Shown in pieces: positions 25,453-33,182 of a DNA stretch of 64,000 nucleotides. Origin of the DNA: Rossellomorea sp. AcN35-11 (GTDB lineage: Bacteria; Bacillota; Bacilli; Bacillales; Bacillaceae_B); contig CP128836.1 in the NCBI GenBank assembly GCA_030388825.1, positions 310,001 to 374,000 on the forward strand, written 5' to 3'. The notes beneath the pieces were generated by a model, which made no database searches, was not told the DNA's origin, and saw only the letters and a program-made list of their open reading frames with translations. A program made the translations under genes and the position numbers. How positions within the stretch are numbered: position 1 is the first letter of the stretch; every line of letters starts with the position of its first letter.

Positions 25453-25662
25453 ATGGAGTACGTATCGTTTCAAGAAGCTATAAAAGCTTCTATTGAAGGT
25501 AAAACCGTTTATTCTTGGTTGGATGACGAAAGTAAACCTTATAACGACCATTGCCAGAAATACGATGAGTTATCAAAGGGTATAAGAATTGATAAATTTG
25601 TATTAATGGGTGATGAGCTTACAAGGTTCGATGAACTTAAATGGACAATTAAAAGCGACTAA
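25453..25662 (+). CDS. Small acidic protein
   Basis: A 69-residue protein. ATG 25453 is preferred over 25444, which abuts the GAGAGG ribosome binding site. SFQEAIKASIEGKTVYSWLDD at the start resembles small phage proteins that begin with a similar 'tFqEAi...gk.v' turn; no function is known. Confidence 0.6.
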   Translation: MEYVSFQEAIKASIEGKTVYSWLDDESKPYNDHCQKYDELSKGIRIDKFVLMGDELTRFDELKWTIKSD

Positions 25663-25702
25663 ATAAGCCCTTGACCCAAAAAAGCGTAGTAAATAAAAGG
25701 AG

Positions 25703-25876
25703 TTGTTAAAGGCGAAAGACAGAATAAAGAAAATCGAATCTTTACTGGAAAAGTATTACGATTCAGAAGATAGCTTTGAACAAACAGATTTGGCAATAAC
25801 ACAAATTCAAGGACATATGGAGTGGCTTTTGCACCAAGTAAAAACAAGTAATGAACAATCCGACGAAAGATTTTAA
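25703..25876 (+). CDS. Small helical protein whose tail is encoded by the repeat
   Basis: A 57-residue protein from TTG 25703, close to AAAAGG of the preceding repeat. It is a coiled-coil-like charged helix. The last residues, NEQSDERF, and the stop codon are the 5' half of the next repeat copy (25852). Start uncertain. Confidence 0.45.
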   Translation: MLKAKDRIKKIESLLEKYYDSEDSFEQTDLAITQIQGHMEWLLHQVKTSNEQSDERF

Positions 25877-25911
25877 TAGATTCTTGACCAATATAGTGAA
25901 GGAGTGGAGAA

Positions 25912-26214
25912 ATGAGTAAAACAATTGTAGTGAAGTATAGAACAGAGAAAAGCCATTGCCAGTGTTGTGACCAAAAGTTACCTAAACCTAAAATCAGTGA
26001 AGACAAAGAATTCGAATTCAGCATAGAAAGAACGAAGCAATGGGTGGATTGGAAAGAGATTGCAGAGTTCGATGAGGACTTAGGAGACATTGTTAATGAT
26101 TATGTATATCAAACGATTAGTTTCTTTGCCACCAGTTCATACGACGGATTGATTATAGAAAGCAGTGAATACGACAAAGTGAAGAAGTTCATTTTAGAAG
26201 AAATTGTTGCGTAG
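25912..26214 (+). CDS. Hypothetical protein with CxCC motif
   Basis: A 100-residue acidic protein from ATG 25912 (GAAGGAGTGG in the repeat). HCQCCDQKLPKPK near the start may bind metal. The remainder is acidic and aromatic. Unknown. Confidence 0.65.
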   Translation: MSKTIVVKYRTEKSHCQCCDQKLPKPKISEDKEFEFSIERTKQWVDWKEIAEFDEDLGDIVNDYVYQTISFFATSSYDGLIIESSEYDKVKKFILEEIVA

Positions 26215-26266
26215 TCCGGAAGAGTTTAATAAGCCCTTGACTATAGCGAAGGAGTGAAAGTGGTAG

Positions 26267-26416
26267 ATGAAAACGAAAAGAGTTGATAAATATAGAGGTA
26301 GATTTATTGGTATCACAAGAGTAACCGAAATGAAGTCAAAAAAAGTTACTACTCAATCGGTTTTTGGTGGTATGCAATTGATTTTTGTCAATGAACTATC
26401 CGACGAAAGAGTTTAA
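26267..26416 (+). CDS. Small basic protein whose tail is encoded by the repeat
   Basis: A 49-residue protein from ATG 26267 (GAAGGAGTG about 14 bases upstream). It is basic and beta-like. It ends NELSDERV, which is the translation of the 5' half of the next repeat (26389), parallel to NEQSDERF in the 25703 gene. Confidence 0.45.
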   Translation: MKTKRVDKYRGRFIGITRVTEMKSKKVTTQSVFGGMQLIFVNELSDERV

Positions 26417-26460
26417 TAGATCCTCGACTCATATTGTTCATTTGAAAGGAGAGAGTAAAA

Positions 26461-26913
26461 TTGAAAAGTGAAATTGAGTTTCATAAGAAGACAGACACAA
26501 TGCTATATAGTAAAAATGTATACATTGAAGAAGTGGAAAAAGTCTCTTATGAATTAAATATACCTCGCCATATAGTTGATGAATGGAAGTCCATTGTTAA
26601 TGAAGCATATACAGCAGCTGACATTTTTCCTTTGTATTTAGAAAAAGTTAATAAAGAATTTCTGATTAATGAGGTTATATACTACTATCCACCGGAAGAA
26701 TTACTAATCTACGAATATAGAAAATACAGTTTTCCAAACGGTGAATTACATGCTATTAAGGCTAAAAGGAACGTTGTAAACAAAGCAGATATATCCGACT
26801 ATTTGAGTGACGGGTTTGAATGGACAACTAAATTAAAAATACCAATGTTGCTTGATTACAGTAAAATTAAAAATACGATATTAGAAGAGGACTATGAAGA
26901 TTTAAAGAGTTGA
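26461..26913 (+). CDS. Hypothetical protein
   Basis: A 150-residue acidic protein from TTG 26461 (GAAAGGAGAG ribosome binding site), the longest gene of the first repeat array. Helical N-terminus, Tyr-rich centre (EVIYYYPPEELLIYEYRKY). No family recognised. Confidence 0.7.
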   Translation: MKSEIEFHKKTDTMLYSKNVYIEEVEKVSYELNIPRHIVDEWKSIVNEAYTAADIFPLYLEKVNKEFLINEVIYYYPPEELLIYEYRKYSFPNGELHAIKAKRNVVNKADISDYLSDGFEWTTKLKIPMLLDYSKIKNTILEEDYEDLKS

Positions 26914-26985
26914 AGTTATGTCGCATTTAGACGAAAGAGTTTAATAGATTCTTGACCCATTTAGTGCAGGAAGGAGTTGCTTTTT

Positions 26986-27165
26986 ATGGCCATAATAAAA
27001 ATACAACAAGAGGATTATAACGAGTTGTTAAAACAAGCAAATAAGTATCAAGAATTAGAAAGTGCTTGGCGTGATAATCAAAAACAAGACACGATTTTCT
27101 TTTTGCGTAAGTGTAAAGAAGTTATAGAAGGTGTAGAAATACCAAAAAGAAAGAAAATGAGTTAG
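26986..27165 (+). CDS. Small helical protein
   Basis: A 59-residue protein. ATG 26986 is better spaced from GGAAGGAG than the TTG at 26977. Charged coiled-coil-like helix with a basic tail (KRKKMS). Unknown. Confidence 0.6.
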   Translation: MAIIKIQQEDYNELLKQANKYQELESAWRDNQKQDTIFFLRKCKEVIEGVEIPKRKKMS

Positions 27166-27249
27166 TACACAATCCGATAAGATCGGATAGTAAGAAAAGG
27201 TACATTTTCTTACATTAGACAAACACTGTGCAGTAAGGAGGATTTTAAA

Positions 27250-27540
27250 TTGAAAGAATTTATTCTGAAATTAACAGAAAATTATTCTAATCAGATTTAT
27301 TACGATTTAAAAGAGCATGGACTTGAAATTATTTGGGTTAGCAATCTTGTGACCGATTGTATCGCAGTAAAATCCGATAAGTCTAAAGTCGAGTTGGAAA
27401 GCCACTATTTTATTGATACTGCAAATGAATCCATTGAAGGGGAATTTAACTGTTACACAATACGAAAAAAGAGTTTAATAGATTCTGGACAAAAACTATG
27501 CAGTAATGAGGTGAATTATTTTGAAGCCAAAACGAATTAA
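27250..27540 (+). CDS. Small protein with repeat-encoded C-terminus
   Basis: A 96-residue frame from TTG 27250 (TAAGGAGGAT). The last 30 residues (from about YTIRKKSLIDSGQKL) are the translation of a repeat copy (27455-27515), and the frame overlaps the start of the next gene at 27521. The ancestral protein probably ended near residue 66, and the repeat extended it by read-through. Confidence 0.55.
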   Translation: MKEFILKLTENYSNQIYYDLKEHGLEIIWVSNLVTDCIAVKSDKSKVELESHYFIDTANESIEGEFNCYTIRKKSLIDSGQKLCSNEVNYFEAKTN

Positions 27541-27676
27541 AAGTAAATGGTACATTGAAGTATTCACAGAGGAGTTTGGAAATGTTCTTTTGCTTAATCC
27601 TGAGACAACACTGGCTATACCATTGCAATTTAAAACAGAAGAGGAAGCATTTGAATATATAAAACTTAATGCATAA
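27521..27676 (+). CDS. Small basic protein
   Basis: A 51-residue protein from TTG 27521, behind AATGAGGTGA of the repeat. Starts KPKRIKSKWYIEVF, ends in a helix EEEAFEYIKLNA. Unknown. Confidence 0.5.
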   Translation: MKPKRIKSKWYIEVFTEEFGNVLLLNPETTLAIPLQFKTEEEAFEYIKLNA

Positions 27677-27698
27677 TACCATGAAGGAGTGGAATGAA

Positions 27699-27890
27699 GT
27701 GGAGTACAGCACTAAAGAAACATTAGAGAAGAAAATAAATAGAGTGAAAAGAAAAATTGAAATGTATAAGAAAGAGCACGGGGAGCATCCCAGTCTAACG
27801 CACACATATCACGCCGGTTGGTCTTTAGGTTATTGGGAAGGGAAATTGTCCCTACTTGAGGATAGGTTAGATGAATTAGAGGAGTTATAA
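27699..27890 (+). CDS. Small coiled-coil protein
   Basis: A 63-residue protein. GTG 27699 is 10 bases from GAAGGAG; upstream in-frame starts are not supported. A Lys/Glu coiled coil surrounds an invariant-looking HTYHAGWSLGYWEGKLSLLE segment, which suggests a small adaptor. Unknown. Confidence 0.55.
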   Translation: MEYSTKETLEKKINRVKRKIEMYKKEHGEHPSLTHTYHAGWSLGYWEGKLSLLEDRLDELEEL

Positions 27891-27954
27891 TACGCATTCG
27901 AAGAGTTTAATAGATTCTAGACCAAAAATGTGAAGTGAGAAAGGATGTTAGAAA

Positions 27955-28098
27955 ATGAAGTCAAGATTATTTAAAAAGAAAAAGAATAAACCAACTCTAG
28001 AAGGACTTCTTAACAAAGTGAATGGTGAAAATCCTCATCCAGAACAGATTCCAGATGAACAAGGAAAAGAAAGACCAGTGGATAATCGTGATTTTTAA
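27955..28098 (+). CDS. Small protein resembling a MazE-type antitoxin C-terminus
   Basis: A 47-residue protein from ATG 27955 (AAAGGAT). After a basic start (FKKKKNK), PTLEGLLNKVNGENPHPEQ followed by GKERPV resembles the toxin-binding tail of MazE/PemI antitoxins (T-LeeLl-x3-ENpH-E-x-GkE-x). The N-terminal AbrB DNA-binding half is missing and no MazF-like toxin is nearby. Possibly a stand-alone toxin-neutralising peptide; this is a motif resemblance only. Confidence 0.45.
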   Translation: MKSRLFKKKKNKPTLEGLLNKVNGENPHPEQIPDEQGKERPVDNRDF

Positions 28099-28201
28099 GT
28101 CATGTAGAATGCAAGTACACGGATTGGAACATCAAGGAATAGCGGAGGAAAAGTAGATGAAATTTTGGGCGGTTGGATGGAATTAGCAAAGGATGCTTTA
28201 A

Positions 28202-28309
28202 GTGAATAAATGGGTTTTTATGTTGAATAAATTTTCATGTAAATTATTTGGTCACTTGTTAATTGGAAGAGATGTTTGGTGTCCAAGATGTAAAAAACAT
28301 AACTGGTGA
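28202..28309 (+). CDS. Micro-protein with CxxC
   Basis: A 35-residue peptide from GTG 28202 (AAAGGATG ribosome binding site). Hydrophobic start, then WCPRCKKHNW at the C-terminus. Its stop abuts the repeat at 28307. Confidence 0.4.
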   Translation: MNKWVFMLNKFSCKLFGHLLIGRDVWCPRCKKHNW

Positions 28310-28395
28310 ACAGTCCGATGAAAGGGCTTAAAAGATTCTTGACTAAAAATGCGCAGGGGGTGAACTCTGTAACAAACATAAGGGAGGAGGATTAT

Positions 28396-28596
28396 ATGAT
28401 TACAGCAAATCAAATCAGAACGATTAAAAAAGAAGAGATTCTTTATGATGAATTGAAAATTGTGAGGATCGGGAATTTCGGTAAGGGCGCGATCTTCAGT
28501 GTGTTAGCTTACGAAAAAGGGAAAGAGAAAACAATTTTCACAGGTAAGGCAGATAATGTTGCAAACCACTTAAATCAACACTTTGATTTTCACTAG
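28396..28596 (+). CDS. Small protein
   Basis: A 66-residue protein from ATG 28396 (AAGGGAGGAGGA ribosome binding site). An upstream GTG at 28306 only translates a repeat. Beta-rich (IVRIGNFGKGAIFSVLAY), ending in a helix NHLNQHFDFH. Unknown. Confidence 0.65.
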   Translation: MITANQIRTIKKEEILYDELKIVRIGNFGKGAIFSVLAYEKGKEKTIFTGKADNVANHLNQHFDFH

Positions 28597-28629
28597 AAGC
28601 AAGCATAATACTCTTCACCAGGTGATGCA

Positions 28630-28794
28630 ATGGTTTTTTATCAAGCTTGCATAAAATATTTCAACGATGAAGGCTATATGTTCTTAAGGGAAGACGGCGG
28701 ATTACTTTTCTTTAAGGACTCTAATAATAAAGTTTGGGGTGCTGGTGAAGATGCAATCGCTAAAAAGATGATGAAAAAGGTCCCTGGGGGATAG
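28630..28794 (+). CDS. Small protein
   Basis: A 54-residue protein from ATG 28630 with only a weak AGGTGA upstream. Aromatic N-terminus, acidic turn (REDGGLLFFKDSNN), basic C-terminus. Unknown. Confidence 0.45.
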   Translation: MVFYQACIKYFNDEGYMFLREDGGLLFFKDSNNKVWGAGEDAIAKKMMKKVPGG

Positions 28795-28817
28795 GAATAT
28801 AAGACAGAGGTGAATGA

Positions 28818-28973
28818 ATGAGTAATAAAAAAATAGCGGAAGAGCGGAGAAAGACCGTTAAATCAATTTTCAAAAGCAGGCCCTTCAATAAAGAAGAAGC
28901 GGATATGCATTATAAGTCTCTAGAGAAAAACTCTAAGGCAAAAAGAGATTCAGGTAGCAAAAATACAATTTAA
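28818..28973 (+). CDS. Small basic protein
   Basis: A 51-residue Lys/Ser/Arg-rich protein from ATG 28818 (AGAGGTGA). Low complexity, likely disordered. Unknown. Confidence 0.45.
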   Translation: MSNKKIAEERRKTVKSIFKSRPFNKEEADMHYKSLEKNSKAKRDSGSKNTI

Positions 28974-29097
28974 AAGAGAGCAAAGACACTGGGTTTATTC
29001 CCATTGGCGGCCCTATACTCTCACTATTCAATCATATACCTTTATTTAAAAATCGTAAAGACGATATCAAGAAAAACTACTGGACGGTGAATATTGA

Positions 29098-29505
29098 ATG
29101 AATTTAAAAAAACAGAAAAACGAGACCGAGATTATGATTTCTAAAATGAAAAAACATCATAAAAACTTACTCACTACGTTAGAAAGCTTAAATGCTAAAG
29201 ACGACTCAACAGATGTAAGAAGGAATTTGAACGCTATGATTAACTTTCAAAAAAGTTTTCTAAAAAAAGTAAAAAGCAAAATAGAAAATAAGAAAGATCT
29301 TTCTGAAGTAGAACTTAAGGTCTTAAAAAGAGCAACAGATTCAGAAAACTCGTTTATAAATTTCTATTTGATGGATGAGTTTAATTCCCTAACGGAAGAG
29401 AAAAGGGAACTAGTACAAAAAGCACTTACTGAAAATGGTTATAATTTAATTGATAATGTTGCTTATGTACATTTTGATAGAACAGAGTCATATTTCACTC
29501 TTTGA
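29098..29505 (+). CDS. Coiled-coil protein
   Basis: A 135-residue Lys/Glu-rich helical protein with a weak GACGGTGA ribosome binding site. Coiled coil about 1-100, then an aromatic C-terminus. No family recognised. Confidence 0.65.
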   Translation: MNLKKQKNETEIMISKMKKHHKNLLTTLESLNAKDDSTDVRRNLNAMINFQKSFLKKVKSKIENKKDLSEVELKVLKRATDSENSFINFYLMDEFNSLTEEKRELVQKALTENGYNLIDNVAYVHFDRTESYFTL

Positions 29506-29570
29506 TACTAAAGAACATTACGATGAGTTTCAAAATCAAAAAGATCTATACAATAAGGATAGTGATGTAG

Positions 29571-29726
29571 ATGTTCGAAAAATTTCAGGTCGCCTGTAAA
29601 GAGTGTGGAAGTGAAAGATGTGAACTAGAAGAAGAATATATGGATTCATATGGAGAAGATTATTCTCTCGAGTACGTCTATATGGGTACAAAGATCATTT
29701 GTTTAGAATGTGGCGAGAAAGAATAA
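29571..29726 (+). CDS. Small zinc-ribbon protein
   Basis: A 51-residue acidic protein from ATG 29571 (AAGGATAGTG). CKECGSERC and CLECG form a CxxC-x30-CxxC ribbon, a frequent layout for small phage or plasmid adaptor proteins. Confidence 0.55.
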   Translation: MFEKFQVACKECGSERCELEEEYMDSYGEDYSLEYVYMGTKIICLECGEKE

Positions 29727-29763
29727 AGTATTGGAAACTCAAAAAGGCACTTAACATGAGAGG

Positions 29764-30108
29764 ATGGACAATTTGGGAAATGTAAGCCTAATAGAACAAA
29801 ACAAAAAGTTTGAAAGGGCACTTAAAGAAATAGGAGAGCTTAAACTCTCTGAACACCAAGAATGCGTCATGATTTTTGAGAAAGCTCAACAAATTGCAAA
29901 TTCGGTGCTAAATCACATTCATAATTCTTTCTATGTACTAAAACAATTCGATGGAAAAGGCCCTATTTATAAATTGGAAATTCATTCTGGTACTTTGAAA
30001 ATTCTATCTAAGGAAATTGTGAATGGGATTCCGGAGGATTGGTCCACTCAAGATTTTTATGAGCTGCTGGAGGAAGGCAACCGCCTAAACGTAAAACTAG
30101 AACAATGA
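29764..30108 (+). CDS. Hypothetical protein
   Basis: A 114-residue soluble protein. ATG 29764 abuts the GAGAGGA site, so TTG 29773 (9 bases away) may be the true start. Helical first half, beta-rich second half (DGKGPIYKLEIHSGTLKIL). Unknown. Confidence 0.65.
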   Translation: MDNLGNVSLIEQNKKFERALKEIGELKLSEHQECVMIFEKAQQIANSVLNHIHNSFYVLKQFDGKGPIYKLEIHSGTLKILSKEIVNGIPEDWSTQDFYELLEEGNRLNVKLEQ

Positions 30109-30125
30109 TCATAACAAGGTTCTAT

Positions 30126-30251
30126 ATGAAACTAGTTGGAATTAAAAAAGAAATTTTAACAACGGAGCGGCAATTAGATAAATACTTCTCTTTCCAGGTG
30201 GAACGTCAACAAAGGGACTCATCGCATATAATCACCTCGAGCTATATGTAA
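30126..30251 (+). CDS. Possible micro-protein
   Basis: A 41-residue frame from ATG 30126 with a weak AAGG upstream. Basic N-terminus, Ser/His C-terminus. It is the only candidate in the 30109-30466 spacer, which otherwise contains the terminator at 30291. Confidence 0.3.
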   Translation: MKLVGIKKEILTTERQLDKYFSFQVERQQRDSSHIITSSYM

Positions 30252-30290
30252 GAACCATAGTAAAGGTTAACATCGCATAAAATTAAACGT

Positions 30291-30327
30291 CCCGCTCCTT
30301 TAGAAATATTCATAGGAGGGGTTTTTC
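30291..30327 (+). terminator. GGAGGGG-family terminator
   Basis: CCCGCTCCT pairs imperfectly with AGGAGGGG, then TTTTTCGCTTAT. The block including the following CTATCCAT is shared with 15905-15955. Confidence 0.75.
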
Positions 30328-30466
30328 GCTTATACTATCCATTTCAATATAGAGAAAGTAATATAAGTTTATCGGACCCAATCGTAACACCAATAAGGGC
30401 GAGCAACAGGGAACACCAGAAAGGCCCCTGAAATCAAACACACGATTAGGAAAGGAAATAGTAATA

Positions 30467-30658
30467 ATGAAGAAGTTTCTTTTATTAATATCCCAGTCTT
30501 TTTATTATTCTCTTTTAGCGATATCTGGTATTACTTATTTCTTTGTGGAACAGCCATTCATTTTGAAGCTTCTACATACAGGGATCCTTACTGCAACCGG
30601 ATGGTTAGTTTGGGTGATCATCGAGACCACTTTGTTTAAACAGAAGGAAAAATTCTAG
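30467..30658 (+). CDS. Small two-span membrane protein
   Basis: A 63-residue protein with a GGAAAGGAAA ribosome binding site. Two hydrophobic helices (4-26, 34-54) and a charged tail (FKQKEKF). It is the first of three tightly spaced genes (30467-31106). Confidence 0.65.
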   Translation: MKKFLLLISQSFYYSLLAISGITYFFVEQPFILKLLHTGILTATGWLVWVIIETTLFKQKEKF

Positions 30659-30666
30659 AGGAGAGA

Positions 30667-30927
30667 GTGGCAGAAAAGCTTAATCGCCGTAAAAATCATA
30701 GAACAGGAGCTTATCAAATGGACGTTTTTTCAATTTTAAACTGGTTTAACAAGCATAAAACAAAATTTTTAGTAGTCGCCTGGGCTGTATTACTAACTGA
30801 TTCAGCAGTTATCATTTATCAGGTAATGAAAGGGACCTTTGAGATGTTTGGAGTCTCCACCTGGGGCTTTATTTTAGGACTAATCAACTGGTCTTGGACA
30901 CAAATGACTTTTGGTGAGGAGACATGA
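30667..30927 (+). CDS. Small two-span membrane protein
   Basis: An 86-residue protein from GTG 30667 (GAGGAGAGA). Basic N-terminus, two membrane helices (about 35-53 and 62-80). Its stop overlaps the next ATG by 4 bases, so the two are translationally coupled. Confidence 0.65.
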   Translation: MAEKLNRRKNHRTGAYQMDVFSILNWFNKHKTKFLVVAWAVLLTDSAVIIYQVMKGTFEMFGVSTWGFILGLINWSWTQMTFGEET

Positions 30928-31106
30928 AAATTGGCGACATATTGATTGCAGAACACTATTGTGGATTCCCCGACAACACGACCAAAGGAAAAGAGTATGA
31001 TGTTTCGAAGGTAGAGAATCACTTTGATGGAAGGGTCATGTTCTGGATTATTGATGATATTGGAGAGGAACGTTTTCCGATCAGTACAACCTTCAAAAGA
31101 AAATAG
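30924..31106 (+). CDS. Small protein coupled to the membrane protein upstream
   Basis: A 60-residue soluble protein; the ATGA overlap with the preceding stop implies coupling. KIGDILIAEHYCGFPDNTTKG then WIIDDIGEERFPIS suggest a small beta barrel. Unknown. Confidence 0.65.
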   Translation: MKIGDILIAEHYCGFPDNTTKGKEYDVSKVENHFDGRVMFWIIDDIGEERFPISTTFKRK

Positions 31107-31160
31107 GAGAGCTTCACTTGATAAAAAACAGCCCATAAGAGGTGCCGAGGAGCAATCGTG

Positions 31161-31421
31161 ATGAGACTAGCAAAAAGAGTAAAACAATTTATTAGAAGTC
31201 TAGATAATTTCACATTAGCCTTTGTAATGGGAATGATGCTTTATATTGATGGAGGTATCAAAAACGAACTCTCTTTAGCCACTCCCTGGCACCAATTGAT
31301 AGTAATCCATTCTATTTTGGCCACCATATACATTTTGCTTTCATACTCAATCATCCTATCAAGCAAACGGATCTTCACAAAGTTAAATAATAAAAGTCAT
31401 GGTAATTCTAAGCGTAAATAA
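31161..31421 (+). CDS. Small membrane protein
   Basis: An 86-residue protein from ATG 31161 (GAGGAGC). Amphipathic basic N-terminus, two hydrophobic segments (18-33, 46-66), basic tail. Unknown. Confidence 0.6.
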   Translation: MRLAKRVKQFIRSLDNFTLAFVMGMMLYIDGGIKNELSLATPWHQLIVIHSILATIYILLSYSIILSSKRIFTKLNNKSHGNSKRK

Positions 31422-31459
31422 TATTGTCATTCATATTTTATTTAAAAATACAGAACTGA

Positions 31460-31640
31460 TATACTATTGTTATTACTACTTAACTTAATGACTTTTTTCT
31501 TTCTTACGCAGAAAGAATCAGAAATAATCAAAATGCTCCAACTAAGGAGTTCAAACTGTGAACTATTTCACAGACACTTGAACTTTTTAGTTGGGGCTTT
31601 TTTATTTGTTCCAAATCAACTATTAAAGGAGAGAGTATTA
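31460..31640 (+). promoter_or_regulatory. Class A structured leader with terminator
   Basis: TG-A-TATACT (-10 at 31460) is followed by the hairpin TTCTTTCT-TACGC-AGAAAGAA. The stem GCTCCAACTAAGGAGTTCAA pairs with TTGAACTTTTTAGTTGGGGC (31535-31596), capped by CTGTGAA/TTTCACAG and followed by six T. Compared with the copies at 13253 and 41033 the stem bases differ on both sides together, preserving pairing. Confidence 0.75.
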
Positions 31641-32426
31641 ATGACAACAACTAACTTAAGGGAAGTAGCGCATCAAAAGGAATTTTTAAGCCACTTCGGG
31701 TACAAAGAAAATGAATATGCATTGGTGTCAATCGAAACATATGCCGACCAAATGAATGACGGTCAGTATATTTCAGAGGGGAAACAAGAATGGCTAATCC
31801 CATCATACACCGCAAAACACGTCAGATCGGTCTATATTGACTTTACAATGACCAACATCACTTTCTATGACAAGGACGACAAAGGGCTATTTTCGACCGT
31901 TGGAGAAGGATATAGCGATATTGTTACACCTCTGGCATTTCAATTACCACTGGTATATTCGGGCCATCTTAAGGAACAACAAGAAGGTTTAACTTACATC
32001 ACATTTACTCCACAAGTGAAGGATCCAGTCCATATTGATGAAAAGCTAGAAATTCAATGTGAGGAACACGATCATCACGGGGACCTTATTGATTACAACC
32101 AACTCGTACCGTTTAACGAAATACCAAAGAAGGTTCTTGAAGATATTGATAAGCATTACCAGTATTCAAAACTTACTGAACACAAATTTGATGAATTCAA
32201 AGACGAGCTCATTTGTCGGTTGTCGCTGAATATCGGGTTAAATGAAGAAAGGGGCTATGAAGTACATTGCAACACTTATTACTTCTATCGCTTAAACTCT
32301 AGCGAAGAACCTTACTTCGTGGAAGCCCAGGGAGAGTTTGCTCAGAAATGGATATCAAGCGTGTCGGACCATCTTGCACAGTTAGGCTGGAACCCAGAAA
32401 TAAAAATCAAAAATAAACAAGCATAA
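31641..32426 (+). CDS. Hypothetical protein
   Basis: A 261-residue soluble acidic protein from ATG 31641 (AAAGGAGAGAG). An apparent N-terminal extension to 31467 is only the leader RNA read through. It is beta-rich in the middle (SVYIDFTMTNITFYDKDDKG) with an acidic His-rich stretch (EEHDHHGD). No family recognised. Confidence 0.8.
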   Translation: MTTTNLREVAHQKEFLSHFGYKENEYALVSIETYADQMNDGQYISEGKQEWLIPSYTAKHVRSVYIDFTMTNITFYDKDDKGLFSTVGEGYSDIVTPLAFQLPLVYSGHLKEQQEGLTYITFTPQVKDPVHIDEKLEIQCEEHDHHGDLIDYNQLVPFNEIPKKVLEDIDKHYQYSKLTEHKFDEFKDELICRLSLNIGLNEERGYEVHCNTYYFYRLNSSEEPYFVEAQGEFAQKWISSVSDHLAQLGWNPEIKIKNKQA

Positions 32427-32451
32427 ACACCACACAAAAGGAGAGAGAGCA

Positions 32452-32694
32452 ATGCAAGAACAATTCGAAGCTTATCTGGACACATTACCTATAAAGAAAC
32501 GCGAGGCCTGTGAGAATCTTCGTATTTATGTAGAAGAACATTTTACAGATGTAGAAATGGAAGAAATCGAATACGGAAATGATCGTGATGAAGCAGAGTG
32601 GTTTATCTGGGTCTGTACATTGCACGGCCGGAGATTTAACCTTGTTTTTGATTATGAAACAGAGGAAGTAGAACGAGTAGACATCAGACACTAA
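32452..32694 (+). CDS. Small acidic protein
   Basis: An 80-residue protein with AAAGGAGAG. Helix 1-32, acidic middle, strand C-terminus (RRFNLVFDYETEEVERV). Unknown. Confidence 0.7.
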   Translation: MQEQFEAYLDTLPIKKREACENLRIYVEEHFTDVEMEEIEYGNDRDEAEWFIWVCTLHGRRFNLVFDYETEEVERVDIRH

Positions 32695-32842
32695 TCACAC
32701 CCAACTGCAATTGATTATCAGTCTAACAATAAGAACTCAAATCGAACTACTTATATACAAACTATCACACACCCGCTTCCATTTTTACTATCAGGAGCGG
32801 GTTACTTCATTTGTAGTAAAGAGAATAGAAGGGATGTTAAGA

Positions 32843-33148
32843 ATGAAGATATGCAAAAAGTGCGGAACAGAGGTAACAATCGAAAAGGAGCTAGATTATG
32901 AATACTATTGCTCTAACTGTGATGAGAACTTGTATGAATTTGAAGTCCTTTACAAAAAATCATCATTCAATCACCAAGAATTGAAAACCATGATGACGAC
33001 CTCTTGTCACTGCAGCGAGAAAATGGACGATGAGAATAACTTCTGCAGCGAATGTGAAGAAAAAGGATATCACCATTGTGAGTCTTGCGGAAAGACATCA
33101 ATAAGAGTCAGTCGGACCATTTGCTTGGAGGAACGCATTGAAGAATAG
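32843..33148 (+). CDS. Protein with several Cys pairs (zinc ribbons)
   Basis: A 101-residue protein. ATG 32843 fits GAAGGG better than the ATG at 32834. CKKCG...CSNC forms one ribbon, and CHC, CSEC and CESC in the second half form another. Acidic linker. Function unknown. Confidence 0.65.
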   Translation: MKICKKCGTEVTIEKELDYEYYCSNCDENLYEFEVLYKKSSFNHQELKTMMTTSCHCSEKMDDENNFCSECEEKGYHHCESCGKTSIRVSRTICLEERIEE

Positions 33149-33182
33149 AACCATTAGAGCATAAATCAAAGGAGTGGACCTC

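Larger units (their letters stand above)
22954..28380 (+). repeat. Array of ~14 intergenic repeats, each carrying a ribosome binding site (first cluster)
   Basis: A degenerate ~50-bp unit recurs between the small genes. Its consensus blocks are TGnACAATCCGACG, AAAGAGTTTAATAGA, TTCTTGACC, AATATAGCG and AAGGAGTGA. Copies start near 22971, 23313, 23479, 24893, 25379, 25663, 25852, 26211, 26389, 26919, 27168, 27455, 27891 and 28307. Each begins at or just after (sometimes overlapping) the stop of one gene and ends in the Shine-Dalgarno of the next. The TYCTT block is complementary to the AAGGA of the Shine-Dalgarno in most copies. Confidence 0.85.

Noticed and set aside
22954..28380. CRISPR-like interpretation of the repeated ~50-bp units
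   Set aside because: Intervals vary from about 40 to 1400 bases, carry complete genes with ribosome binding sites, and the repeats are degenerate. No cas genes are nearby.
31467..31640. N-terminal extensions of genes through leader regions (also 4983, 56537, 61646)
   Set aside because: The extra residues are encoded by terminator stems and T runs of leader RNAs; the internal starts have strong ribosome binding sites.
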